Positions 35,930-49,500 of a DNA stretch of 64,000 nt are shown here, one piece after another. A model generated the notes under the pieces. It did not search any database. It saw only the letters and a list, made by a program, of their open reading frames with translations, and had not been told where the DNA came from. Position 1 is the first letter of the stretch; every line of letters starts with the position of its first letter. The position numbers and the translations under genes were made by a program. Source of the DNA: Thuidium tamariscinum (taxonomy: Eukaryota; Streptophyta; Bryopsida; Hypnales; Thuidiaceae); contig OX344750.2 in NCBI GenBank assembly GCA_947034885.2, forward strand, positions 33,218,821-33,282,820, written 5' to 3'.

Positions 35930-38900
35930 ATGGAGAATGAGGGGGGCCGACGCCGCCGTGAACGTCCAAGGCCAGAGGTTCCTCTGGGTCCACGCACACG
36001 ATCGATGGAAACTGAAGCACGGTTGGCGGAACGTCGTCACAGAGTTGTGGAACGTCAACGAACAAGTCGAGCCAGGCGTGATCAATTAGTTGCTCTCGAT
36101 GACAGAGGGGAGACGGAGGCAGATCCTGTCGAAGGTAGGGAGGACAGCCCTGAGCGAGCTATACATTGAACAACAGTTGATCGGCATGCGGACCGCATTT
36201 CCCGCACATTGATTCAACAACTCCTTCGTCTAGACAATGCAGACCTTCGTGCTGCCGTTTTGCAAAGGGTTTTCAGTAATGTGTACATCCGGCTGCTACT
36301 TCCGGCGTATTATCCAAGGGCAGAGGATGCAAGATCCGAGCGTCAACTTCTGATGAACATCCGTGCAGAGTTGCAGCGAACCAAAAATCCACATTCTAGT
36401 GGTTTGTTGGCTAGGAAACGTTCTATCTTGGAAGTAGCTGTTTTAGAGATTGAGGCTGACTTCAGTAAATTCCATCGAATTCTTGGTACAAACAAGGTCA
36501 ACATTATTGGGGCCATTGATCGTGTACGCAATGCTTCTCCAACACAGTCCACCAGATTCGTCGTGCCATGTAGAAGAAAACGAGAAGGAGGCATTTCCGA
36601 TGCTGTCAAAATCGTGGTCACGACTTGGTGGACCACTGAGACCCGAGTCAACCCCAATAGGAAGGACATTCGGCGAAAGCGTTTAGGTCACAGTTTGTAC
36701 GACACACATCCTGCACATCTTCTTATGGAGACTCAGGTATTTTAAAAAACATGCTCTTTTGATCAATTTATGTATGCTTGTTTTCTTATATTCTAACATT
36801 TGCTACTATTCGCTATAGGGTGACTATACAAAAAACTGTATATCTTCTACTGTACCGTTACTATGGTCATTGCATACTAAATCACTTTTGCTTAAAGACT
36901 CAATCTTAGCTACTTTGGAGTGTGGTTTAGTGTATTGCCAATCACTACATGTCTTTTGCGGTGATTGTAACTTGAAGTGCTTTCCTTCTATTATTTGTTG
37001 TTCTGAACATTTTTCCTCCAGGCCTTGGTATTTTGAGTAACTAACTGCTACACTCTCTATTTGACTCTACAAGATGTACCATGTTATGTTCTTCAATTTT
37101 TGCACTAGTATTTTCTAATACATCTAAATGGACATATCAAGCACTATATCATTTCACTTAGTCCTCTCTATATTTCTAAATGATGTTTTCAGTACTACAG
37201 TGTACTATGCATCTTTGCAACCGAGTACTCGTAATATGGTAAAATAATTTATTGGAGTGCAATGCTTTTTTGATGCGTTTGTAGTACTTCATTTACCAGT
37301 ACTGATGGTGGTAAATTTTACAGTGTACTCCCCTTTTACCTTAACCATTACAACTAGTATGTGAAAGGACTACACATGTAGGTTTCAGTGGTAGATATGT
37401 TGCGATGCTATATTTAATAGTCTTACTTTTAGTGTTTATTACTGCTACTCAGTGAGTCAGTGTCTTAGGCGTGGTTCATAGTACTGAGGGCATAGTATTC
37501 CATTGGTATTTGTCTTACCCACAGTACACTAGAAAATGTTAGCTATATTTAGTGTACTATAGAGGACACTTGATGCCAGAAGAATTGCATATGCACATGT
37601 GTTCACCCTTAGTAAGTACTTCACTTGTCTTTTACAGTGCTAGAGGTCTTCTGCGGTACTAATTAGTACTACTTTGTACTATTAATTAGTATGAAGTTGT
37701 GGTACTAATGAAGTACTGCTTTGTAATACTAATTAGTACTAAGTTGTGGTACTAATGAAGTACTGGAACTACCTCAGAGCACTTTGTTTGTGCTCTTTGT
37801 AGTAGTATGTACAGTTCATAATTTTGTGGACGCCTCCAATTTTGGATAGGATCTACAGTGTCCTTTGTCACCATTGCTGGGTACCTTGACCATTAGTTTC
37901 AAGGAGTGCCACATGATTTAGTTTCTTCTGATGGTACATGTCAATGCCTACTGTTTTGCATGCTTCTTACGACAATGCGTGTTTTCTTGTGCAGAAACAA
38001 CTATATGACCGCTTCATACTAGCTCATCCAGAAAGCATCCTCATGCACCGATCTTTTGACAGTTTGCGCCCTTTTTTTGTAATCAGATGCAAAGAACGCA
38101 ACGTTTGTTGTTGTCAGTATCATGTGGAGGTTCTTTTCTTGCTGGAGGCCTTAAATGCCTTTCGAGATCCACTAACTGGTGCACACTTCATTTTCCAATG
38201 CGATTGTGAATGTGTGGTTTGTGGAGTAGACAATGCTGGTGTATGCCAGGCTGGAGAGAGTCGTTTCGGTGGAGTTACTGCAATGTGGGAGTCTCTGCTG
38301 TGTCCAAAATTGGACGGTGCAGAATTCCATACACCACAATGTCTGCTGGGAGAATGTAGCAGTTGTGGTGTTAATAACTTGAAGCTGTGTCCACTTGAAA
38401 GGATGGATGTTTTTGGGTTGAACATCAAGTGGAAGCAATTCCAGTATGAGGTTATTGGAACCACACCAGAGGGTAGGCCAAAGAAGCGGATTACAGAGAT
38501 CTCCCGGTCAACTCCATTCTCAGAGTTCCTCAATTTCTTTAAACCTACTGTGCAATGCTTCATACGACACAATTTTGAAGCGCGTTGGCAAGCAAATCAA
38601 GCCAAGCTACTTCAGTAATGTCTCCAACAGGGTACCATTCTTTCCCACATTGACTTTGCAGAGAACTACACTTTCCAAGTCCAAAATGAGATCCAAACCA
38701 TGTACTTCAGCTCTACACAAATCACTATTTTGGTTCAAGTTACTTACTACATCGCTTCAGTACCTGGGGATGATGCTGAGGCAATCGAACTTGTTCGGGA
38801 GACACATTACTACATCTCAGATGACCGGAGTCATGACACATTGTTTGTACAACATTGCCTCATGTTGCACTGGCGTTGGTTTACATCCAATCATTTCACA

Positions 38901-40493
38901 CCAAGCACACACTATGTCTTCAGCGACGGTTGTGCGGGTCAATTCAAAGGGGTTCGAGCATTGTTTTTTGCTGCAAGGTCAGACCATCTGAACTCAGTTT
39001 CTTTATACTTATATTGCTGTAACATTAACAAAGGATAGTACTTTTCATACAGTACTACTAAGTATTATCTACATACAACTTCTTCTAAACTAGTACTGAC
39101 AAGTGCTTCTATGATGCTTACTATTGTGTAGTACTGAATATTATTTTCGATGTATTATCTTACTATTATTTCTTACCGAGTATTATTTCCATAGTATTAC
39201 CTTAGTATTATTGATCACCAAGTATAATTTCCACAGTATTATCTTAATACTATAGCTCTCAAAAATATTTCAATAATAATTACTCTATACTATTGGTAAC
39301 TATAATTCTGTGGTGGCAAGCAATGACATAACACTTCAAATGTCCTGACTACTCTTGTTCTTAATGTTTTTCCCCCTCTTCAGATATCCATCATTGACTG
39401 GCGGGTGTAAAATGCTATGGAGTTTCTATGGGTCGGGACATGGAAAAGGCGAATGGGATGGTACTGGTGTTGTGGTGAAGAGGACATTGCGTGCTGAGCA
39501 ACTACTGAATCCTCAAAGGACTCTACAAAATGCCCGTCATTGTGTAACGTTCTTGGATGAAGCATTGGCTGGACAAGTTCCCAACACAGGAGATCGGATC
39601 AGGTGATATGCCCTCATTCATGGAATCATACTGTTTCACATTCTACTTTCACTATTGGAAATGTACTAAAATCAATTGGACAAACTGTTTGTTCTTATAT
39701 TTTCACCATCAAACCACATGCTTATAAAATCACAAGCACACAATCCTTATCTAACTGAACCTTTTGTGTTTCCACTCTCTTCTTATACAGGTCATACCGT
39801 CACTTCCACTATATTGGGATTGCTGATGTTGACCGCACAAACCTCCATTCTTGTGATGGACTACCTGGATCATCTAAACTACATTCTGTGTTTGCTCCTG
39901 ATAGAAATGATCCAACAAAGCTTCTTATCAGAGAACTTTCTTGCTTCTGTGGTCCCTGCTTAGAAGAAGATTTCAACCAGTGTGAAAATAAGTTGTACGT
40001 GAAACCATGGTCAGTTATAAAGCTTCAACCTCATGCTGCGGACTTTGCTCTTCCTACAGTAGATGTTGAGGAAGGAAAAGACATCTGGGATTGGGAATAC
40101 AATGAAAACAACATGGCTGACTTGGTCCAAGTAGGGGATAACTTTGCCGTCCCTACAGCTCTTGAAAATGATGAAGGTGTTTCTTTTTATGTACTGCAAT
40201 GCCAGTCTCCAAAACGAATTGTCACAGAAGCTTTCACTTGCCCTTGGGGAGGCGAATTTGAAGTTGGAGACTATGTTATAGCTGCAACGTATTATCAGAA
40301 GTGGGGTCGCAGAGAACTCCAGAACTATGTGTACTTGGCAAATTCTCAGATTGCACACGTTGATGCCACAATAGTCCTTGCCTGCAAATTCCAAATGCTT
40401 CCTCAACAGCATCGGGTGAAAGGTGGTCATCGTGTGTACTCACTACCTGATGAGACAGTTGATGTTGTGAACAGTGCCCTCGATTCCTTGTAA
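35930..40493 (+). pseudogene. DDE-type transposase-like gene with two nonsense codons
   Basis: Four exons: 35930-36736, 37995-38977, 39384-39602 and 39791-40493. All are GT-AG and phase-consistent, summing to 904 codons with the stop. The N-terminus is Arg-rich (MENEGGRRRRERPRPE). The middle has cysteine-rich, probably zinc-binding stretches (CKERNVCCCQYH; FQCDCECVVCG; LLGECSSCG). The catalytic-type core reads SHIDFAENYTFQVQ, then YVFSDGCAGQFKG, then GSGHGKGEWDGTGVVVKR. I recognise this as the widespread family with DF(A/S)ENY, SDG..(G/S)Q(F/Y)K and HGKG..DG motifs found in animals and plants, whose superfamily name I cannot give. Codon 80 is TGA (36167-36169) and codon 477 is TAA (38616-38618). 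Everything else is open, so the copy is recently or mildly disabled unless the stops are bypassed. It probably mobilised the surrounding element. Confidence 0.82.
37670..37765 (+). repeat. Tandem AGTACT-rich repeat in transposase intron 1
   Basis: The block ACTAATTAGTACTA...TTGTGGTACTAATGAAGTACTG occurs in tandem: TTGTGGTACTAATGAAGTACTG starts near 37698 and again near 37745. The 1.26-kb intron around it (36737-37994) holds many further AGTACT and TACTAAT motifs. No coding potential. Confidence 0.65.
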
Positions 40494-40509
40494 TTTCATC
40501 TAATTTGAT

Positions 40510-40587
40510 TTTACTCAGATATTTGATTGTCTTCCATCCTTTATAATTTTACTCAGATATTTGATTGTCTTCCATCCTTTATAATTT
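40510..40587 (+). repeat. 38-bp perfect tandem duplication just after the transposase stop
   Basis: The unit running from ACTCAGATATTTGATTG to CCATCCTTTATAATTTT is repeated immediately with a period of 38 bp (ACTCAG at 40513 and 40551). It lies in the presumed 3' untranslated region and looks recent because the copies are identical. Confidence 0.85.
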
Positions 40588-41432
40588 TGTTTCACTTTGA
40601 ACTTACTTCTGACTCACCTTGTATTTGTTCAAACTTCTTTGCATTTTCAAGTTATTTCATCAGTAGACATTGCAAAGACATGCCTCAATTAAAGGAATTT
40701 ATACCGTCATTTAGGAATCTATGAACCAGAACAAAAGAAAGCCTAAATGGAAAATTATACTTACATTGAGTCCCACAGAGACGCAGCTTAATCAAGACGA
40801 TGTATTGCCTTCAGGTGTAGTACTATGCGAGTACATGTAGTACTACTTAGTACTGATATAGTACTATGTTGACCACTATATCAACGACTTTCTACGAGAC
40901 TGTCACTAGTACTATGAAAGTTGCCAGAGTACTGGTCGATTGACAACACGATGGTCCAAGAAGATTGCAAACAAATGACCATCAGTAAAAAAGACTCTAG
41001 AAGAGTACCGTGAAGTACACATATAGTATAGCATATAAAATTCTCACAGAAATAGTACTGTGTAGAGGACTATTACCTTATATGAACATGGAGTTTATCT
41101 CAATTTTTTGCACAAAGTCCGAAAACTAATTGCGACACACTTGTTGAACACCAAGTATTGCATAAACTCTATGAATGCATTACTATGAGCACATTATATA
41201 TGTGCTAAAAAGACTACGAGGAGCAATTGCCTGAATTGTACAAGACTAAACAATATAGAATCAGTACTCTGTAGTAGTAGTCATTCACTAAAAAATAGAG
41301 ATCACTATTCAAGAAGAAAAGTGAGCATACAGAGGAACTTGATAATCATAGCAAAGTGTGCCAAGCTCACTAGAGATAGGCAACTCATTTTTTCAAATGG
41401 ATGCCTACACCCTTGAAAAGCTCTGTCACACT
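40588..41432. other. Internal spacer of the 16.85-kb element
   Basis: Non-coding and rich in AGTACT, TAGTACTAC and GTACTATG words (for example 40815-40930 and 41263-41285). No ORF of note. It separates the transposase 3' end from the small minus-strand ORF. Confidence 0.4.
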
Positions 41433-41798
41433 TTACTTGTTCCTGGCTCCTGCAACACAGCCTTCTATTGGGGATACAAGGGATATTTGTTTTGCCACAT
41501 CAGTACATTCTACCTCTGTTTTGTGTGAATCATCACTAAGACTTTTAGAGCACTCAGCATTGCTCCTCTCCACCTGGTCCCTCGAGGTAGTCCTTTGTGT
41601 CTCCAAAAACGGAGCACGTGGTTGTAGATCCACTGCACTCACAAATTCTTGGCCAATGCCAAAAGGAAGGTCCTCAAAGCCTCTCGAATTCTGCAAATGG
41701 CGCTTCTCACAGGATTCGTCCTCTTCGTCACTCCACATGACTCTTTTTTTTTGTCTTCTATGAAAAGGGGCTGCTCTCAATCTTTTGTGTTTTTCCAT
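41433..41798 (-). CDS. Small charged ORF of unknown function within the transposon
   Basis: A 121-codon minus-strand ORF starting MEKHKRLRAAPFHRRQKKRV and containing the acidic patch WSDEEDESCEK. It is basic at the N-terminus, hydrophilic throughout, and has no transmembrane segment or recognised domain. It sits downstream of the methyltransferase gene in the same orientation. It may be a separate short accessory gene, an unrecognised exon or chance. I do not recognise it. Confidence 0.35.
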   Translation of the reverse strand: MEKHKRLRAAPFHRRQKKRVMWSDEEDESCEKRHLQNSRGFEDLPFGIGQEFVSAVDLQPRAPFLETQRTTSRDQVERSNAECSKSLSDDSHKTEVECTDVAKQISLVSPIEGCVAGARNK

Positions 41799-42765
41799 GC
41801 GGGCACTATTTTATTTTATTGAACAGATGTCTGATCTTGGAAGCAACAATTAATAGACAAGTTAGGAAATTATAACGCATTTGAATGGGTCTATATGCAA
41901 ACTAACAAGCCCATGCCCCCCCCTAGAGAAGGCAGTTCCTTAGTTGAAGAAGAGGAAAGTATCAGAAGCAGGAATTTGTATGGGAAAACGAAAATAAAAT
42001 TTATGGCAAGCGATTATAGTAGGCATCGTTCTATTTTAAAGTGCATTGAACTACACAAAGTTCCTTCAAGCCTGTCATGCAATCCAAAAATGAAGGTATG
42101 CTAAGATTATAAGAAAGTATCACCCTACAATATGCAAAGATTACAAAACTTCTCACAGAAAGAGAAGTGCAAGAAATGAATACAAACCTGAGAATGAATC
42201 AAACTTTGTTGTTCCACGCCAATTGGGCTTATACGCCAAACGCACAACTACAAGATTCCCTTTGCAATTGTACGTCCAAGCCACGGTCATGTCCTTTGCC
42301 GTAAACCGGATGCCGCATCAACTGTTGCAATACAAAGACTAATTGCGCTGAACAAGAAGACTACTCTCTTTACTGAAGTCGCACAGGAAATTGCAAACTC
42401 CAGCCTAATTCATGAACCACTCGGAAAAATTCAGCACTAAAAAAAAGTCATGAATCTTAGAGCTCAAGGTACTTTGTCTAGCAGTAATGACAATGCCACC
42501 CTAAACCCATATCACAACCACATGCTGGCCAATATCTTGCTGTGATTCCTGCAAAAAACAAAGACTGTAGGCTGATACACATCTTAGGATGGCGAAATCT
42601 AGTAAAGGACCTGACAGCCAAGTGGTTTAGGGTCACGCTCCAAGTGTAACTGTACCACTGCATGCACTAGTCACCCATGTGTGACAGTCTCTTCAATACG
42701 ACCACATGTCATTTCAGCAGAACATCTTCATTTTGATCAATGGCCCAAGATTCATCTTGAGAACG

Positions 42766-43012
42766 TTCTATAGTACTTTCTGTACTTGTAATACAAGTAG
42801 TATTCACCCTGCCAAAATAAAAAATGAAACAAATACAACAAGAGAAAATTCTATAGTACTTCCTGTACTTGTAATACAAGTAGTATTCACCCTGCCAAAA
42901 TAAAAAATGAAACAAATACAACAAGAGAAGGTTCTATAGTACTTCCTGTACTTGTAATACAAGTAGCCAAAACCCTGCGAAAATAAAAAATGAAACAAAT
43001 ACAACAAGTGTT
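42766..43012 (+). repeat. 83-bp tandem repeat, three units, each with a 17-bp palindrome
   Basis: TTCTATAGTACTT begins at 42766, 42849 and 42932, giving a period of 83 bp. Each unit contains TACTTGTAATACAAGTA, a perfect odd-centred palindrome, then an AAATAAAAAATGAAACAAAT stretch. The first two units are almost identical and the third diverges in its centre (AGTAGCCAAAACC instead of AGTAGTATTCACC). The repeat lies between the methyltransferase stop and the small ORF. The short ORFs here only reflect the repeat. Confidence 0.92.
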
Positions 43013-43556
43013 GCTTGTAATGACCCTGTATTCTCTATTCTAGCATCCATTCAGAAGTGGTTTTGCTTCTTGATACTAGTACAAAAGCATTCAACAGACA
43101 CTGTTCAGGACTCAATGGTCAAGACTGCTATGTATGGTAATCCAAATAAAATTTGATTCTTCATATTAGCTTTTGAGAATAGTACCAAATGTTAATATTA
43201 TCTACTGAAATACTATTTTTGCAAGCTCTAAACTGAATTTTCAAGTTTTATTTGTATAGTAGTGGGAACATGCTATATCTGTCTAGTATATTGAACTCTT
43301 TCACTAATTTGAAACTCTACATTATATCCAACTGTAAATGAACTGGGTCTACCTCTACATGTTGTAGTTCTATGTTCATAATATTTACAAATACACATAC
43401 AATACATTGTTGTAATAGGTATCAGTTTTTAGGGCTATTACCAAGTAGATAGCAATGCCTTATTCAAAGTACTGCAAAGTACTAGAACCAATATCTCCTT
43501 GGAAGGAATTGTAATTCCTTCTCTGTATTGAGTATACACTCGTAAGCTTGTACTTG

Positions 43557-46500
43557 TCAGTTTCCTCTACATTGCCTGCTCCCACAGTCGCACCTGAATG
43601 GAATTGGATGTTCATCAAAGTCTACGCTATAGTCCCATGTCAGCTCCTCCCCTGCTTTTATTAAACGATTTGCAAAAAACGCCACCTAAACAAGATCAGT
43701 AGAACACTGTTATTATAGTTAGCCATAACAGTGTTCAGCCAAGTAATGCATACAAATTAACCCTAAACCCTCCATTCCAAATGGTCTATCATAAATATTA
43801 CTGTATACAAGGTTAATCAAGACATTTATCCAAAGCATGTGACCATTTCATGCAAGGTTTTAGTACTTGCATGATACAAAGTTGGATGCCTGTGGGTAAT
43901 CCAAACTGGCATCTCTATAAGATTCGCATCTCCACATCTGCATAAATAGTCATTGCAAATTCAATATTGTACCACCTATATAACAATTGCTACAAATGCG
44001 GTAACATTGACATGAAGGGTATTTGGAATTGCAAAAATACCTATGATTCAACCAGCGGCCTACGTTGGCTATCATTGTCGCATCAATGCAGAGTAGTGAA
44101 TTGTCATCTTTATGTGCCTCTGACTCCCAGTCAGCATCCAGAGCGACGGAATACTTTGACCGATCACCTCTTTGGAGCAGCTCAGCATTTGTAACCACTT
44201 CCCTAACATATTCAAAAACAAAAGTGCCACGTGGTACTACCTCTAGGGTGCGAATGCCCCAACCTTTATACTTACTTACGTGAAACACCTGAAAACCAAT
44301 GCAATATGATAATTTTAAATAATTTCCAACCATAGCAATAGATAGAAACGGGGAGGACAAGTTCAGGTTCATGGTCCTCTCACCTCCAACTTCACCGTGA
44401 TTCCTCTTTGGACTACCCTGTTCGGACAATCAAGAGGACATTGACAGTTTCTGTTGCACTCCCTTATATACTGCAAGGGAACATGTCCATCACACCGTCC
44501 GCTCTTTCTTTCCGTGTAGTTGGAAATGTCATTACAATACACAAACCGTGTTGTACAGCCCGTTTGTCGTTTCAAAAACTGCATACTTGCAAACCTTCCA
44601 TCCAATTAGTACTGCTCCACGGTACTAACGCAGTACTAAGTACTACAGGAGTAATACTGAGGGTGTTAGTGGACAATACTTCAACAAGTATTATGAATAC
44701 TACAATAATTGAAATTAGGATTTTAGTTTTGACTCACTGTTGTGGAGATGCAAAGTTGCAGAGCTACTTACCATGAAGCAATGAAATTGGCAGAATTTAT
44801 GCTTGTTGTTTCAATTGAAAAAGGGATCACGAGAATGAAGTAGTCTTATGAGATACCTGACTTATGTAACGAGGGTGGAGAAGACCATTTGATACGTAAT
44901 GCCTTTTTTCATCACCAAGGTGACAACAGCATGCATTGCCAAAGTCTGTGCATGTGCCCTGACTTTTGCAATTGTTTGCCGTGCTCCCCAGATGAGTTGA
45001 ACAAAAACCTTCAACATTAACTGAAGCGTGGATTCCAGAAGACCGCACATATGTGTATGATTTCTCAAGAACATGGTCAGCGTTTGAGGCATCACCCTCA
45101 TTAACGCGAATGGGGACAGTTTCTAGACCTCTAGACACGTCTATGTCATTGGAATGTAGAAGTCCCTGTTCAAAGCAACGCATCATATACAGGCACTAAA
45201 CCGCCATAGAGAAGCCAAAATTTGATTACAAAATGGGTAGCACTAGTGGATTCAGTACATGCACTTTGCTTTCCAAGAAGCATAGTCTAGTTCTGTCTAA
45301 AAAACTAAAAGGATAAATACATATCGTTTGTCAAAACACCGCACAAAAAGTTGGGGACTCTAGCATCTGATTTAGAGAACCGGGCCCTTCTGTGGTGACG
45401 CATGACCAATGCTAATTTTGTGGGCCGGAATGGCTAGCTCAAGACAGCTGTCCTAGTTGGTTCCCACGAGTTGCCCGTGAGAAATCAAGCACTCCATTGG
45501 CCCACAGTCATGTCCACAGAAATGTCATTGCCCTCCTCCGTGGCTTAAATTATAAATAGACGATCCAATTCAAGAAGCATAAACTAGCCTAAGGTGACTG
45601 TCCTCCATGGGACTATAGTGGACTGTCATTATAACCACAAGATCCAAGTCATATTCAAACACATGGAGGAGGGCAATCCTGATTGCAAGTACAAGACTGT
45701 GTCCACATTGAAGAACTCACAGGAATGCGGATGTCACTTGTTTCTATGACCCACCTTTGTTTTTTTGGATATGGAACTGACAACAGGACTCGATGAAGCA
45801 TTCTCTGCAACTGTGATTCCTGTACTATGTCGACCTCGCAGTACCCTTCCAGATCTATCTATAGTAGAGGCCTCTTGAACAATTGTGTCTTTCTTTGGTC
45901 CCTTACCTGAAACAAATGAAATTGGGTGAACTACAGTATTGCATTCTAGTCTTTTGAACGCAAGACTGAATAAAAGGAAAATATCGTCCAAAAATACTAA
46001 AGAGGTCATCTTATATACTAACTAAGTAGACAATACATTAGCTAACTTGGAGAATGATATAAATCATCATGCTTTTACATGCCAAACAAGAATGGAACAT
46101 ACATGAAGTTAGATGCATCCAAAGGAAGCGCAATTGATTCCGGTAGTACCTTTTCCGGGGATGGACACTTGGGGCAACTCAATTCCACAGCTTCTGTCAT
46201 CCTGATTTTGCTCTTCAATTGGTGTAGGTGGAAGCACTATGGTGTCTGGAGCTTTCTTCAAACATTTTGATGACCGCTGAAAATTTATGGAATAAGGATC
46301 CTCTGCAATGCCACCGACACTCTCCTTTGGAGGAGATTCATTTTGTGGTGATGCAGGAGACACCTCCACTATCGTACTTGGGCTCTCCGTAGTCTGAAAC
46401 AGCTTGTGTATGAGAGAGTGATGAAAACGAAGGCACAGTATAAGCCATCGCATAGAATTCTAGGAGTTGCATGCGAAAGAGAAGAAGACATTACAACTGG

Positions 46501-49500
46501 GAGACATACAAAACCCCCTAAACTGCCACTAATTTATGAAAAAGGATAAATAGTAATTGGAACTTACCGTTCTAGTTGTTATCATTGAAGTACGATTGAG
46601 ATCAAGGATGTCTAATGCTTGGCTCACTGATTTCTGAAGTTTAGAGCTGTTTGATTCGCTTAGGAGAAGAGGATCATCAGGGTGCATTGCAAAAAAGTCC
46701 TTCTCAAGAAGAAGTGGATCCACCTCCTCCATTTGCACTTGGCCCACTCCTGCATTGTCCACTTCCCCAGCAACGGGGGCTTCATGTTGCTCTTGAACTT
46801 CGGTTAGGACTCCTTCCATTGGGTGCACTTCTTCTAACGGTGCTTTGTTCAGAGGAGAAGAGAATTGGACAGTGCTATGGTCGTCATGTTCAGCAACTTC
46901 TGCACTTGTAAGAAGACTCTGTAACAAAGGGGGTGTCTCCAGTGTACATGTGACAGAGCACAGTTTCTTCATGTTGCTAGATGGAGTGGAAACTTCAGAG
47001 TTCAGACCCAAATGCAGTGCATGAAATGTCAACCTCAACGGCTGCAGTCGTTGGAGTGAAATCAGAGCCATCAGTGCATCTAATTTGATCCTTTGGGAGG
47101 CCTAATGCTCTTCCTTCGCCTAGACATTTTGATAAGGTACTATCACATGCAGACATACTGGGAGCCCCTTCATGTCCTAGAAGAGAACCTGCACAATAGA
47201 CGATCAATGGAGTATTAAAATGTAGTAGTAGACACAGTCACTCATAGAACTAACTTTGTACTCCTACAAATCAAATCAGTTGACATCTTACAAAGACAAC
47301 AGCAAAGCTTGAAATAAGTTCTAGTACTACAAAGTATTTTCACTAAAAATTATGAAGAGGAAGTCATTAGACTAAATATATAAGGTACTACAACAGAACT
47401 TTACTAACTGAAATGGGGGCTCACAAATGACTACCTAGTAGTACTGTATAGAGTACTATAAGTTATGTCTGTAGTATTGGACAACAACATGCAATTGTTT
47501 TCATTCAATACACTACAAGGCTGCAAATATTGAGTACTACCAAGTCCTGCTCTAGCACCAATCCAGTATTTAAAGTATGATAATCAATGAAGACAATACT
47601 ATATTTTAATATGTATGAAGAAAACTTTGTGTGAGAAGGAAAACACTGATGCAATATGAAATAACAATTTCATAACAAGAAATTACAAATTCAAGGATGA
47701 CTTCTTAGTTAAAATGCTGCATTACCTGAAGTTGTCTTAAGCTGTCCTGACATCGTTTCCGCAGCAGCTGCAGTAGGTACAGTACTCGTGTGCATGTCAC
47801 CACTAAGTCCTTCCAAAATTTTGTCATATTGGCCGAATCCCCAACTGTTGTACCAATGTGGGGCCACCAATCCACACTCAAGAACTGCACACTTGACACT
47901 TGTTTTGAACCATTGCACTGCACACCAAGGATGATAAACGTGCTGGCAGAGGCAGAGAATGAAGTCCCAAAACGGAAATCCACCGAAACAAATAGAACAA
48001 CACAAGGTAGGGAGAAGAACTGGTTGCGCTGTGTTGAGCACCAATAACTCTTCATTGTAGTATACAGGTAGTGGCCGCATCACCACTGTATCCTTCCCTG
48101 ATGCTAGCTCCAGCAAATATATTCGTAGCGCAGCAAGACGATGAAAGATTGCTTTGATGGTCGTTGATGTTTCTTGGACTTCAGTTTCCAATGCATTCTT
48201 TCTAGTAGAGAATTCAGTAAGTCTCTTGACGTTGGAGTAGTACATTTTCAGTATAGGCCCTATTCCAATTTGCTGAGTGGAAACCGCAATTTCTTCTTCA
48301 CTTGCAAATTCATTACAATCGTGGCCTGCCTCAACAAGAGAAGCCTTGAATTGCTCAACCAGATGGAAGCAAGCTTCCCATTGGACAACAGCTTGGGCTA
48401 CCTTAGCCTTCTTCTCGTTCAATTCGTCCTCATTGTGATGAAGCTGGGTCTCCAACTTCTGCAGTAGATCAGTGACTTCCGTTTTCCTACAACACAAGCC
48501 CAGAAGAGCCCATCAGCAACTTCGGTCTAGTGGGGTACATAGCTGAATAGTAACTAGTACCACAAACAATTCGTAGAAGCAAAGAAATGAAGGACTATAA
48601 AGAAATTAATAATACTGCAAGACTTCTATACTACTGCACCAAACTACATGTAGTACTCCACAGTACTCCATAAGTGCAAAGCCACCCCACAGTTGTATTA
48701 GTAAACAGTACTATACATGTTATGGAGTATAAATAGTACAACAAAGTGCTTAAGTGCTAAATCTATGAAATGAAGTCTCTAGTACATGACAACATGCAAT
48801 ATCTAGTACTATTAATATTGGTAGATTGATCACATAGGACAACATAATAGTACAAATATGATAGGCAAGGTTCCATCACAGTATTAAGTGCATGTGTGAA
48901 AACTTCAAGTACAAACAAAGTCCTAAACCAATGCATAACATTTAAACATTAGTAGAGGAAGAGTCTCCACATGATAAGTTTGACCACTACAAAAGAGTAC
49001 TAGAAGTTGAACATACTACAGTTGCAGCAACACAGTATACTATGAATGCCCCAAAACTCAGGAATTGCTTAGTTGTAATACTAAAGATTGTTAGTAGTAT
49101 AGATTTGAAGCACATATAGTACAATACATGATGCTTGCTTACAAACATAGTGAATGGGATTAATTTTTTTTCCAAATTCATTGATAATCTCAATAATGTA
49201 GATGGCATTTACAAACAAGACATCTACAAATGAAAAACGTCCATGCTACAAGCAATTCCAATAGATGGAAAATAATACCTGGCAGCCATGAGTTCAGGGA
49301 CGTCACTACTTTGATTTCCTTGACCTCTAGTGAATGAAGGCATTTCTTTCTTGAATCTGCTTTGCAGTTGTTTTAGAGAGTCGGCATTCCCTACGGAGAA
49401 CCTCTCAAGTCGTGTGTCTGCATGCATGTCGAAGCCTTCCTTCTCATAGACGTCAGCCACTGGAATATTCAACAGTGCAGCCAAGCGTTGGATCCATACC

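Noticed and set aside
38120..38572. 150-codon minus-strand ORF
   Set aside because: Antisense of the cysteine-rich transposase exon 2; its residues show no motif of their own.
38602..38634. A 16-nt intron (GTAATGTCTCCAACAG) that would bypass the TAA at 38616
   Set aside because: Far too short for spliceosomal splicing; a nonsense mutation in frame is simpler.
40011..40430. 139-codon minus-strand ORF
   Set aside because: Shadow of the last transposase exon, which is phase-consistent with the upstream exons.
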